DNA from: Alphaproteobacteria bacterium
Lineage (GTDB): Bacteria; Pseudomonadota; Alphaproteobacteria; Bin95
Length of the DNA: 58,673 nucleotides
Assembly (NCBI GenBank): GCA_022826185.1
Contig: JAJDVH010000011.1
Coordinates: 1-58,673 of the forward strand
Reading direction: 5' to 3'
This document shows, piece by piece, positions 8,086-16,151 of this stretch. Positions within the stretch are counted from its first letter, which is position 1, and each line of letters opens with the position of its first letter. The position numbers and the translations under genes were made by a program. Under the pieces are notes generated by a model that did not search any database, had not been told where the DNA came from, and saw nothing but the letters and a program-made list of their open reading frames with translations.

Positions 8086-8855
8086 GTTTGCGCTTTCTTG
8101 AACAAACGGAAGAAATTATCCGTGCTCTCTGTTGCAAACGCTTCGTCGGAAACGCCCTTCAGCCCCGCCGTAACGGCCGCAGTATGGACAACATAGGCAG
8201 GCTCGTTGCGCTTGCCCCGCATCGGCACCGGAGCCAGGAATGGAGCGTCTGTCTCGACCAGAAGCCGGTCGAGCGGCACGTCCGCCGCGATCTCGCGCAA
8301 GGCTGCGGAATTACGGAAGGTCACAATCCCGGAAAACGAAATATAGAGCCCTAGCTCCAATGCCTTGTCTGCCAGCGCCTGGCCGCTGCTGAAACAGTGC
8401 ATGACGCCGGGAACCTGCCCTGCCGCTTCCTCCTCCAGAATCGACGCCGTGTCGGCGTCGGCATTGCGGCTGTGCACGATAAACGGCAGTTCAGCCTTTG
8501 CGGCGGCGCGGATATGGCGGCGGAAACTCTCCTGCTGGAGGTCACGCGGACTGCGGTCATAGTGGTAGTCGAGACCGGTCTCGCCGAGACCTACCACCTT
8601 CGGATGACTGGCCAGGGCCACGAGATCGCCCTCTTCCGGCATGCCCTCGGCGGCCACATGGTGCGGATGAAGCCCGATTGCGCAGAACACGCCCTCATGG
8701 CGCTCCGCCAAGGCAATCACGGCTTCCGCTTGTCGGGGCCGCGTACAGATCGTGACCATGCAGCCGACGCCGGCTTCCCGCGCGCGCTCCACCAGGGAAT
8801 CCACCTCGCCCTCGAAATCCGGGAAGTCGAGATGGCAATGACTGTCGACGAGCAT
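8076..8855 (-). CDS. tatD: TatD-family metal-dependent hydrolase / DNase
   Basis: 259 aa, full length. The TatD signature begins at residue 3 with VDSHCHLDFPDFEGE (metal-binding HxH); further landmarks are CAIGLHPHHVA, VGLGETGLDYHYDRSPRDLQQESF, PFIVHSRNAD, GVMHCFSSG and LVETDAPFLAPVPMRGKRNEP. Family members are 3'-5' exonucleases or metal-dependent hydrolases in the cytoplasm. It lies between metG (1-bp contact at 8855) and the MBL-MazG gene (10-bp overlap), the usual alphaproteobacterial order metG-tatD-MBL hydrolase. Confidence 0.93.
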   Translation of the reverse strand: MLVDSHCHLDFPDFEGEVDSLVERAREAGVGCMVTICTRPRQAEAVIALAERHEGVFCAIGLHPHHVAAEGMPEEGDLVALASHPKVVGLGETGLDYHYDRSPRDLQQESFRRHIRAAAKAELPFIVHSRNADADTASILEEEAAGQVPGVMHCFSSGQALADKALELGLYISFSGIVTFRNSAALREIAADVPLDRLLVETDAPFLAPVPMRGKRNEPAYVVHTAAVTAGLKGVSDEAFATESTDNFFRLFKKAQTCA

Positions 8856-10402
8856 CAGGCGTCCTCGCCGCTATAGCGCGGAAAGATGCCTTCGGGCTTC
8901 GGCAGCGCGCTGCCGGGCCTGAGCCTTCCGGCTTCTCCGAATGCCGCGAAGTTGCGCGCCCCGGTCTCCACCGCGAGCTGGTCGAGGATACGGTTCGAAG
9001 CATCCGGCATGAACGGCAGGGTCGCCAGCGCGAGCCCCCTGATGGTTTCTGCGGCAATGAACAGCACCGTTTCCATGCGCCCCGGGTCGCTCTTGCGAAG
9101 GGCCCAGGGCTCCTCGCGGGCGATATAGGCGTTCGCGGCCCGGACGACGCGCCAGATATCTTCCAGCGCCTCGTGAAAGGCTTGCCGGTCCATCGCGCTC
9201 CGCAACGGCTCCAGCAAGCCGTCAATCTCGCCCAGCATCGTCTTGTCTGCGGTCGAGAAGGTCCCGGGCCCGGGCAGCTTGCCGCCGCAATTCCTGGCGA
9301 TCATGGACAGCGTCCGCTGCACCAGGTTGCCGTAATCGTTGGCAAGCTCGCCATTCATGCGCTGGACCATCGAACGATGCGAAAAGTCGCCATCGTTTCC
9401 GAACGGAACCTCGCGCAGCAGGAAATAGCGCAGCTGATCGAGACCGTAGCGTTCAATCAGATCGTAAGGGTCAATCACGTTCCCGAGCGACTTGGAGATT
9501 TTCTCGCCCTCGTTGGTCCACCAGCCATGGGCGAAAACCCGTTTCGGCGGCGCCAGCCCGGCAGCCATGAGGAAAGCCGGCCAATAGACAGCGTGGAACC
9601 GCACAATGTCCTTGCCGACCATATGGAAACCAGGCCAGTAGCGCTGGAAAGACGCCGACCCCGTCTCGGGATAGCCGACAGCGGTAATGTAGTTGGTCAG
9701 CGCGTCCAGCCAGACATACATGACATGGGCGTCGTCACCGGGAACCGGGATGCCCCAGTCGAATGTCGTGCGTGAGACCGAGAGGTCCTGAAGGCCGCCA
9801 CGGACGAAGCTGACGACCTCGTTGCGCCGGCTTTGCGGCCCCACAAAATCCGGATTGGCTTCGTAAAAGGCCAGCAGGCGGTCCTGCCAGGCCGAAAGGC
9901 GGAAGAAATAGCTTGGCTCCTCCACCCATTCGCACTCGGCCCCTGTGGGAGCGATCCGGGCGCCGTCGCCGCGCCGTGTGATTTCGGCCTCCGTGAAGAA
10001 CGCCTCGTCGCGCACCGAATACCAGCCGGCATACGTTCCCGGATAGATGTCGCCCGACGCCACAAGCGCTTGCCAGATGGCTTGGCTCGCAAGCGTGTGG
10101 CGATGTTCGGTGGTGCGGATGAAGTCGTCATGCGATGTGCGCAGCGTCTCCGCCAGGTCACGGAAATTCCCGGACATCCGATCGGTGAAGGGTTGCGGCG
10201 CCTCTCCCGCAGCCGAGGCGGCCTTCTCGACCTTCTGCCCATGCTCATCCGTGCCGGTCAGGAACCGGACATCGTAGCCGTCCAGCCGCTTGAAGCGCGC
10301 GAGCGCATCGCAAGCCAGCGTGGTGTACGCATGGCCGATATGCGGCGCATCGTTGACATAGTAAATCGGCGTCGTGATGTAGAACGGCGTGCCGTCACTC
10401 AT
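8855..10402 (-). CDS. metG: Methionyl-tRNA synthetase
   Basis: 515 aa. Class I synthetase charging tRNA-Met. Shows FYITTPIYYVNDAPHIGHAY (the HIGH motif), the cytoplasmic fold segment VRFLTGTDEHGQK, and KISKSLGNVI (the KMSKS motif). It is the short form without the C-terminal dimerisation domain. I start it at the ATG at 10402, where homology begins; an upstream extension to 10447 gives an unrelated MGQPGRVPGPGCPPP. It is the sixth gene of the mltB-to-mazG operon, 60 bp after holB. Confidence 0.96.
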   Translation of the reverse strand: MSDGTPFYITTPIYYVNDAPHIGHAYTTLACDALARFKRLDGYDVRFLTGTDEHGQKVEKAASAAGEAPQPFTDRMSGNFRDLAETLRTSHDDFIRTTEHRHTLASQAIWQALVASGDIYPGTYAGWYSVRDEAFFTEAEITRRGDGARIAPTGAECEWVEEPSYFFRLSAWQDRLLAFYEANPDFVGPQSRRNEVVSFVRGGLQDLSVSRTTFDWGIPVPGDDAHVMYVWLDALTNYITAVGYPETGSASFQRYWPGFHMVGKDIVRFHAVYWPAFLMAAGLAPPKRVFAHGWWTNEGEKISKSLGNVIDPYDLIERYGLDQLRYFLLREVPFGNDGDFSHRSMVQRMNGELANDYGNLVQRTLSMIARNCGGKLPGPGTFSTADKTMLGEIDGLLEPLRSAMDRQAFHEALEDIWRVVRAANAYIAREEPWALRKSDPGRMETVLFIAAETIRGLALATLPFMPDASNRILDQLAVETGARNFAAFGEAGRLRPGSALPKPEGIFPRYSGEDA

Positions 10403-10462
10403 GGGGGGTGGACATCCGGGTCCCGGAACACGACCGGGTTGTCCCACTAATAATTGGGTGAA

Positions 10463-11476
10463 TCAAGCGCCGACGCCCTGCCCTCTGCCGGCGACCGTTC
10501 TGGCGAGCCCGCCAAATATCTCGAACACCACCTGGCGGCGATCGAGAGAAAGGGCGGTGCTGCGTTCCAGCAGGCGGGCAATGCCGGCCTCGGCCTCGAG
10601 CCATGCGGCGTCGGGTCCGGCGGTCCGCAGGCGTTCGGCGAGGCTCGCGGAGAGGATTCGCCCAAACGCCTGAAAATGGGCAGGTTCGCGGCTCTCCGTG
10701 ACTGCGCCGGCAACGCTGTCCAGCACTCCGCGGTCGATAACCGGAAGCGAGTCGAGCAAGGCATCGATTGCCTCCTTGAGCGCACGTCCACCGAGCTGCT
10801 CGAGTTCCAGAGCCGCACCGGGACTGCCGCCGGAAACAGCATAAAGGCGCTCGTACGCCTCCGCATCCAGTTGGGGCGCAAGTCCGCGAATTACCTCGTC
10901 GAATTCTCGCCGGGCAAGGGGCGTCAATCTCAGCATGCGGCAACGGGAACGCACGGTCGCCAGCAACAGGGACGGTCGATGCGCAACCAGCAAAATCAAC
11001 ACGTTGGGAGGTGGTTCCTCCAGCAATTTAAGGGCAGCGTTTTGCGCGTTCGGGTTCATGGAATCCGCCCCGTCGACGATCAGAACGCGCCAGGCTGCTT
11101 CCCCCGGCGTGAGATGCAGGAATCGAAACGCTTCGCGTATCGCATCCACGCGGATCTCGCCGCGTGCACCGGCCGGTTCGACCACCCGCAAGTCCGAGTG
11201 GCCGCCCGACGCAACGCGGCGGAAGACCGGATCGTCCGCTGGCAGATACAGTGGCGCCGTCTCCGTCTCCGGCAACAGAAATCCCGCTTGTCCGGCAAGG
11301 GCATAGCGGGCGAACCTGAATGCGAGGGTCGCCTTTCCGATGCCGCGCGGGCCAGCCAGAATCCAGGCGTGATGCAGCCGGCCGGCGGCAAAACCGGCTG
11401 CAAGCATCCGGCCGGCGGCAGAATGGCCAACCAGCCTTTCCTGCATTCTGGGCTCCGATAGCGCCTCGCCGGTCAT
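10463..11476 (-). CDS. holB: DNA polymerase III delta' subunit
   Basis: 337 aa. AAA+ clamp-loader subunit. The N-terminal region has the P-loop-like AGPRGIGKATLAFRFARY, and the sensor region LIVDGADSMNPNAQNALLK-type block appears as NAQNAALKLLEEPPPN, followed by the arginine-finger segment VRSRCRML. The C-terminal collar domain is helical and poorly conserved, as is normal. The start ATG at 11476 overlaps the tmk stop as ATGA. The cluster tmk-holB-metG is conserved in alphaproteobacteria. Confidence 0.93.
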   Translation of the reverse strand: MTGEALSEPRMQERLVGHSAAGRMLAAGFAAGRLHHAWILAGPRGIGKATLAFRFARYALAGQAGFLLPETETAPLYLPADDPVFRRVASGGHSDLRVVEPAGARGEIRVDAIREAFRFLHLTPGEAAWRVLIVDGADSMNPNAQNAALKLLEEPPPNVLILLVAHRPSLLLATVRSRCRMLRLTPLARREFDEVIRGLAPQLDAEAYERLYAVSGGSPGAALELEQLGGRALKEAIDALLDSLPVIDRGVLDSVAGAVTESREPAHFQAFGRILSASLAERLRTAGPDAAWLEAEAGIARLLERSTALSLDRRQVVFEIFGGLARTVAGRGQGVGA

Positions 11477-12093
11477 GACAGGTCGAAATGTCCCGCCACG
11501 ATGCGCCAGACAGCGGCTGCGACGCTGTCCGTGTCCCGTCCGGCATCGATGATCTTCACGCGCTGCGGTTCACGCCTCGCGATTTCAAGAAATCCTGCGC
11601 GTACACGGAGATGCAGGTCGTCGCTCATGGCTTCGTAACGGCTCTGTTGGCGTATTTGCGCTCTCGCCCGCCCGGTTTCCACCGGAATGTCCAGCAATAG
11701 TGTCAGGTCGGGCTGCAGGTCATCGATGGCGAGCCGGCGCAGCGCAGTCTCGTCATCCAGGGAGACGCCCTGCCCGTAACATTGGTACGCGACCGTGGAG
11801 TCGAAGAATCGATCGCACAGGACCCAAGTCCCGCCAGCCATCGCCGGTCGGATGAATTTCTCGACATGCTCCCGTCGCGCGGCGAAGTGCAGCATCGCTT
11901 CCGCCAGCGGGTCCCAGTCTGCCTCTCCCGAAACGAGCAACGTGCGGATGGCTTCCGCTCCCGCCGTGCCGCCCGGCTCGCGGGTGCAGAGGACCGGAAT
12001 ACCGAGCCCGTCCAGATCATCGGCAAGCCGGGCGATCTGGGTGGATTTGCCGGCCCCGTCGCCGCCCTCGAAGGTTATCAGCCTGCCTGTCAC
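11473..12093 (-). CDS. tmk: Thymidylate kinase
   Basis: 206 aa. Phosphorylates dTMP to dTDP. P-loop FEGGDGAGKST at residues 8-18, the thymidine site REPGGTAGAE, the DRFFDSTVAYQ motif, and the LID segment around RAQIRQQSRYEAM are visible. It starts at a GTG at 12093, which overlaps the stop of the upstream carboxypeptidase as GTGA. Homology begins exactly there (V/M-TGRLITFEGG); longer reading to 12279 adds unrelated sequence. It ends with a 4-bp overlap into holB. Confidence 0.95.
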   Translation of the reverse strand: MTGRLITFEGGDGAGKSTQIARLADDLDGLGIPVLCTREPGGTAGAEAIRTLLVSGEADWDPLAEAMLHFAARREHVEKFIRPAMAGGTWVLCDRFFDSTVAYQCYGQGVSLDDETALRRLAIDDLQPDLTLLLDIPVETGRARAQIRQQSRYEAMSDDLHLRVRAGFLEIARREPQRVKIIDAGRDTDSVAAAVWRIVAGHFDLS

Positions 12094-13220
12094 GCCGCAG
12101 AGTCGAAACCGAAAATCATGGCGCGCATCCTCTCGAAAATGCGGCCGAAGAAGCCGATCCGCTCGACACTCACTCCGGCGTAAAGCGGATGCGCGACCGG
12201 CTGGATACCGGGAGCCTCCAGATGCAGGGTTGCAAGTTCCTGACCCTCCGCAACCGGAGCGACAACCGGTCCCTTCCACCGGACGAAGGCCTTGAGGCCG
12301 CCGCGCGCCTGGCGTTTGATCGACAGCACTACATCACGGTCCGGCACCAGAGGCACATGATCGATGCTGCCGAGCCACACGGCCGCCGTCTCGACCGTCT
12401 CACCCTTCTTAAGCAGGGGGTAAGCTGCGAATTCCCGAAATCCCCACTCGATCAGCCGTTCCGACTCCCTGGCCCGTGCTCCCGAACTCTTCAGCCCGTT
12501 CAGCACCAGGTAGAGCCGCCGTCCGTTCCGTTCTGCGGAAGCCGTCAAGCCGTATCCTGATACATTCGTATGTCCGGTCTTCAATCCGTCAGCGCCAGGA
12601 ACCCTGCTGAGCAACGGGTTTCTGTTTCGTTGCTCGATTCCGTTGAACTTGAACTCCTTCTCCGCAAACATTTCGTAATAGACTGGAAAGTCCGTCACGA
12701 GAATCTGCGCAAGGTGTGCCAGGTCGCGCGCCGAGATCAGATGTTCCGGGTGCGGCCAACCGGTCGCATTTCGGAAGCTGCTGCTGGACAGGCCCAGTTC
12801 CCGCGCGCGCGCCGTCATCGCCTCTGCGAATGCTTCCTCGCTGCCGGAAATTCCCTCGGCAAGGACGATGGAGGCGTCGTTGCCGGACTGCACGATGACG
12901 CCGCGCAGCAGATCGGCAATCGATACGCGCGTGTTGACGCGCACGAACGTCTTGGAGCCACCCATCTTCCAGGCCTTGTGACTGACCGGAAAAGTGTGGT
13001 CCATCGAAAGTACGCCGGCTTTCAATCGCTCGAAAACCATCAGCACGGTCATGAGTTTGCTCATGGACGCCGGCGGCAGCGGCTCGTCCGCATTCTTCTC
13101 GAGCAGCACGGTCCCGGTCGTCCCGTCAATCAATATTGCGTTGGGGGCGATCGTCGTATCGGCCCGGGCGGTTTCGCCGAGGAGCGCGAGCCCCAGCATG
13201 GCGGAAATGAAGAACCGCAT
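12090..13220 (-). CDS. D-alanyl-D-alanine carboxypeptidase (PBP5/DacA family)
   Basis: 376 aa. Signal peptide MRFFISAMLGLALLGETARA. Penicillin-binding motifs are intact: S52-x-x-K55 in PPASMSKLMTVL, SGN in VIVQSGNDASI, and KTG in GADGLKTGHTN. The C-terminal PBP5-associated domain and a last amphipathic segment (RIGFFGRIFERMRAMIF) look suited to membrane anchoring. The enzyme trims the terminal D-Ala from peptidoglycan stem peptides in the periplasm. It sits between rlpA (11-bp gap) and tmk (GTGA overlap). Confidence 0.93.
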   Translation of the reverse strand: MRFFISAMLGLALLGETARADTTIAPNAILIDGTTGTVLLEKNADEPLPPASMSKLMTVLMVFERLKAGVLSMDHTFPVSHKAWKMGGSKTFVRVNTRVSIADLLRGVIVQSGNDASIVLAEGISGSEEAFAEAMTARARELGLSSSSFRNATGWPHPEHLISARDLAHLAQILVTDFPVYYEMFAEKEFKFNGIEQRNRNPLLSRVPGADGLKTGHTNVSGYGLTASAERNGRRLYLVLNGLKSSGARARESERLIEWGFREFAAYPLLKKGETVETAAVWLGSIDHVPLVPDRDVVLSIKRQARGGLKAFVRWKGPVVAPVAEGQELATLHLEAPGIQPVAHPLYAGVSVERIGFFGRIFERMRAMIFGFDSAA

Positions 13221-13231
13221 GAGATTGTCCC

Positions 13232-14092
13232 CTACCCGGTCGAACGGACCACGAAGGCGTCTCGCGGCCCCCGCGCCTGCACACGGGACTGCAACGCATC
13301 CGCCGACCGCCTGGTCGCTTCGGGCCCGATGCGGACACGGTGCAGGACCCTGCCATTCTTTGCCGTGCTGGTGTGAACCATCACCCTGTCGAAGTGCCGT
13401 CTCAGCCTTGTCACCATGGTCTCGGCATTCTTGCGGCTGCGAAACGTACCGGCCTGCACGTAGTACACGCCCGGCCGAGGACTGCCGCCTCCTACGAACT
13501 CCGCGATGAGCTGGTCTTGTTTCCGTGCGCCGCCGCCGTTCCTTGCAATCCGGGCGACCTTGCGGCTGAGTTCGGGCAACAGTTCGACCCTCACCCTGGT
13601 GATGCCCTTGTGGCGGAATCCCACCTTCTCCGCCGCGGCAAGCGAGAGGTCGATGATACGCTCATGCGCGTAGGGGCCGCGGTCGTTTATGCGCACGATC
13701 ACGCTTCGACTGTTTTCCAAATTGGTAACGCGCACGACGCTCGGCATAGGCAGGACCCGATGCGCCGCCGTCATGGCGTACATGTTGAAGACCTCGCCGT
13801 TAGCGGTCTGGCGACTATGGAACTTATGCCCGTACCACGACGCGACTCCGGTCTCGGAAAAGGTCTCGTATTCTTTCGGACGGTACCAGCGTTCGGCGAT
13901 CTTGTACGGCTCGCCGACCTTGTAGCTGCTTACATTGTAGGTCAGCGCACGGTAGGGAGATGCCGAGACGCCAAGGCGTCTGTCCACGACCTTTCCGCTC
14001 CGGTCGCCGGTCTTCGCCGTCCGCTTGACTGTTTCGGGCGAGCTGCAGGCGCAGACAGCAAGCGCCAGAAACAGTGCAAGAGCCCGGATCAT
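13232..14092 (-). CDS. rlpA: RlpA-family septal lytic transglycosylase, lipoprotein with SPOR domain
   Basis: 286 aa. The N-terminus MIRALALFLALAVCACSS is a lipoprotein signal with cysteines at the end of the hydrophobic stretch. The double-psi beta-barrel domain is clear: GVASWYGHKFHSRQTANGE, FNMYAMTAAHRVLPMPS, VRVTNLENSRSVIVRINDR, GPYAHERIIDLS. The C-terminal 75 residues form a SPOR domain (YYVQAGTFRSRKNAETMVTR), which binds denuded septal peptidoglycan. RlpA proteins cleave or bind such glycans. Its ATG overlaps the mltB stop as ATGA, linking two cell-wall lytic genes. Confidence 0.93.
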   Translation of the reverse strand: MIRALALFLALAVCACSSPETVKRTAKTGDRSGKVVDRRLGVSASPYRALTYNVSSYKVGEPYKIAERWYRPKEYETFSETGVASWYGHKFHSRQTANGEVFNMYAMTAAHRVLPMPSVVRVTNLENSRSVIVRINDRGPYAHERIIDLSLAAAEKVGFRHKGITRVRVELLPELSRKVARIARNGGGARKQDQLIAEFVGGGSPRPGVYYVQAGTFRSRKNAETMVTRLRRHFDRVMVHTSTAKNGRVLHRVRIGPEATRRSADALQSRVQARGPRDAFVVRSTG

Positions 14093-15102
14093 CGACGCTC
14101 TCCCACTCCGTCCGATAACAGCCCGACCGTGAGCGCATACAGGTTCGAGCAGTTGTAGCGCAACAGGCTTTCGTAGTTGCGATAGATTAGGAAGGCGTCA
14201 CCGGCGGAACCGTCGGGCATGACCAGCCTGGCGTCGAGCGCCACTGCCGGCAGCGCCGCGCCGGACAAGCGGCGCACTCCGGCGGCCTGCCAGTCGTCGA
14301 GACTGCGGGGCTTCGTGGTCCGCCGCAGGGCGCGGCAACCCTTCGCCTTGCCGGCAAGCATGGATTCGTAGCTCTGCCTTATCGCCTTAGGCACCCGTAC
14401 CCCACGCCCCCAAGTGCGCGCATCCGACCAGCCATGCAGCCGGAGATAGTTGGCAATTGAGGCGAAAACATCACCGAGATTATTCCAGATGTCGCGCCGC
14501 CCGTCGCCGTCGAAATCCTGAGCGAAAGCCAGGTAGCTCGACGGAATGAACTGGGGATGGCCCATCGCGCCGGCCCAGGACCCTTTCATGTCGGCAAGCC
14601 CGATATAGCCCTTGTCCACCATACGCAGCGCATCCAGCAGCTGGCCGCGGAAAAAGCGGGAACGGCGACGATCGAAGGCGAGCGTTGCCAGCGCCGCAAC
14701 TATTTCCGTATTCCCCTTGATCGCGCCGTAGCGGGTCTCAATGCCCCAGATTGCGACGATGAAGCGCGGCTGCACGCCGTACCGGTCCGATACGCGCCGC
14801 AGCAGGCCGGCATGTTCCGCCAACATCGCCCTGCCCCGTTCGATGTTCCGGGGTTTCAGCAGGCGCGCGCTATAGGTCTCGAAGGTCAGCTTGAACTCCG
14901 GCTGCTTGCGATCGCGGTTCAGGACCTTTTCGAGTGGCCGGAGCCCGGCCAGCGCGGCATCCAGCGTGGCCGGTGAAATCCCTTTCCCGGCCGCTTCGGC
15001 CCGGAAGTCCGCCAGCCACCTGGTGAAGTCATCGGCCTGCCCGCTACCTGCGGCGCAGACCATGGCGGTCAGCACCGCAACCGCAACAGCGACACGCCGC
15101 AT
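14089..15102 (-). CDS. mltB: Lytic murein transglycosylase, MltB family
   Basis: 337 aa. Signal peptide MRRVAVAVAVLTAMVCAAG. Catalytic glutamate in FIVAIWGIETRYGAIKGNT; the FAFDRRRSRFF region appears as LATLAFDRRRSRFFRGQLL; DMKGSWAGAMGHPQFIPSSY and FDGDGRRDIW are typical of the soluble MltB branch. It cleaves the beta-1,4 bond between MurNAc and GlcNAc. Start at 15102 is set by the signal peptide and an upstream GGGGAAGG. It is the first gene of the cell-wall/housekeeping operon and is divergent from the SDR gene (207 bp between starts, no clear promoter boxes recognised). Confidence 0.93.
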   Translation of the reverse strand: MRRVAVAVAVLTAMVCAAGSGQADDFTRWLADFRAEAAGKGISPATLDAALAGLRPLEKVLNRDRKQPEFKLTFETYSARLLKPRNIERGRAMLAEHAGLLRRVSDRYGVQPRFIVAIWGIETRYGAIKGNTEIVAALATLAFDRRRSRFFRGQLLDALRMVDKGYIGLADMKGSWAGAMGHPQFIPSSYLAFAQDFDGDGRRDIWNNLGDVFASIANYLRLHGWSDARTWGRGVRVPKAIRQSYESMLAGKAKGCRALRRTTKPRSLDDWQAAGVRRLSGAALPAVALDARLVMPDGSAGDAFLIYRNYESLLRYNCSNLYALTVGLLSDGVGERR

Positions 15103-15309
15103 CGCCTTCCCCTTGCCTGTGGGCGCGGAAACCGGCGCCCGGACGACCTTCCTGCAACCATATCGAACGATTCTGGACCTGTCGCGCCAGTCCGTTCCTG
15201 CATTGGCCGGGTCGGGTCCGCCTCGGGACTCGCCGTGTCTTTCGGGCCGTTTCCGGTTGCGCCATGATGGGTGTTGCCGAGCAAAGGATCTCGGCATGGG
15301 AGAAGAACG

Positions 15310-16050
15310 ATGAAGCTTGCCGGCAAGACGGCGATCGTGACAGGAGGAGCCTGGGGCATGGGGGCGGTCACGGCCGAACTCCTTGCATCAGAAGGCGCGG
15401 ACGTTGTCGTCGCGGATATCCTGGAGGAAGAGGGGCAGGCCCAGGCGGAGAAGATTACCGCGGGCGGGGGCAAGGCATCCTTTCATCGTCTGGATGTGAC
15501 CGAAGATGCGGGATGGGCGGAACTGGCTGCCGCTCGGCCCGAGGCCGATATACTCGTCAACAATGCCGGCATCAGCGGCAGCGGCTACGCCGACCCCTTC
15601 GACCTCGACGCCTGGCACAGTCTGATGGCCATCAACGTCACCGGGGCGTTTCTCGGATGCCGCCATTTCGTGCCGAAGATGGCGGCTGCGGGCGGCGGCG
15701 TCATTGTCAATATTTCGTCGATCTCCGGCGTCGTCGGCCAGGACGTCGTCCATCACGGCTACAATGCTTCCAAGGGGGCGATCCGTGTATTGACGAAATC
15801 GGTGGCCGTGCGCCATGCGCCGGAGGGGATCAGGGCGAATTCGGTCCACCCCGGCCTGATGCCGCCGATGCGGACCTCCGGCGCCACCGCCGATCCCGTG
15901 GTGCGCGAGCGGATGCTGCGCCGGGTGCCAATGGGCCGCAACGGCCGCGCGGACGAGGTCGCAAAGGCGGTGCTCTTCCTCGCGTCTGACGACAGCAGCT
16001 ACTGCACTGGCGTGGAACTCTATGTGGACGGCGGTTTCCTCGCATCGTGA
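15310..16050 (+). CDS. SDR-family NAD(P)-dependent oxidoreductase
   Basis: 246 aa. Classical short-chain dehydrogenase: cofactor motif TGGAWGMG near residue 12, NNAG in ILVNNAGISG, catalytic Ser in VNISSISGVVG, Tyr-x3-Lys in YNASKGA, and ELYVDGGF at the end. Asp in VVVADI after beta-2 favours NAD over NADP. Start at 15310 has GGGAG 8 nt upstream. It precedes a TPP-dependent decarboxylase, with a strong hairpin between the two genes. An alcohol/ketone pair upstream or downstream of a 2-oxoacid decarboxylation step would make sense, but no substrate can be read from the sequence. Confidence 0.9.
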   Translation: MKLAGKTAIVTGGAWGMGAVTAELLASEGADVVVADILEEEGQAQAEKITAGGGKASFHRLDVTEDAGWAELAAARPEADILVNNAGISGSGYADPFDLDAWHSLMAINVTGAFLGCRHFVPKMAAAGGGVIVNISSISGVVGQDVVHHGYNASKGAIRVLTKSVAVRHAPEGIRANSVHPGLMPPMRTSGATADPVVRERMLRRVPMGRNGRADEVAKAVLFLASDDSSYCTGVELYVDGGFLAS

Positions 16051-16060
16051 CGTTCACCTG

Positions 16061-16093
16061 CCGGCACGGGAAGGAGCGCCTTTCCCGTGCCGG
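16061..16093 (+). terminator. Strong hairpin between SDR and decarboxylase genes
   Basis: A perfect 12-bp stem CCGGCACGGGAA (16061-16072) pairs with TTCCCGTGCCGG (16082-16093) across a 9-nt loop. It begins 10 nt after the SDR stop. There is only a weak T-rich tail (CATTTCATT), so it may be a terminator or an mRNA-stabilising structure that sets unequal expression of the two genes. Confidence 0.55.
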
Positions 16094-16151
16094 CGCCTCC
16101 ATTTCATTCCCCGACCGACGGTTCCCCGCCGAACGAAGGAAGCGACCAGCA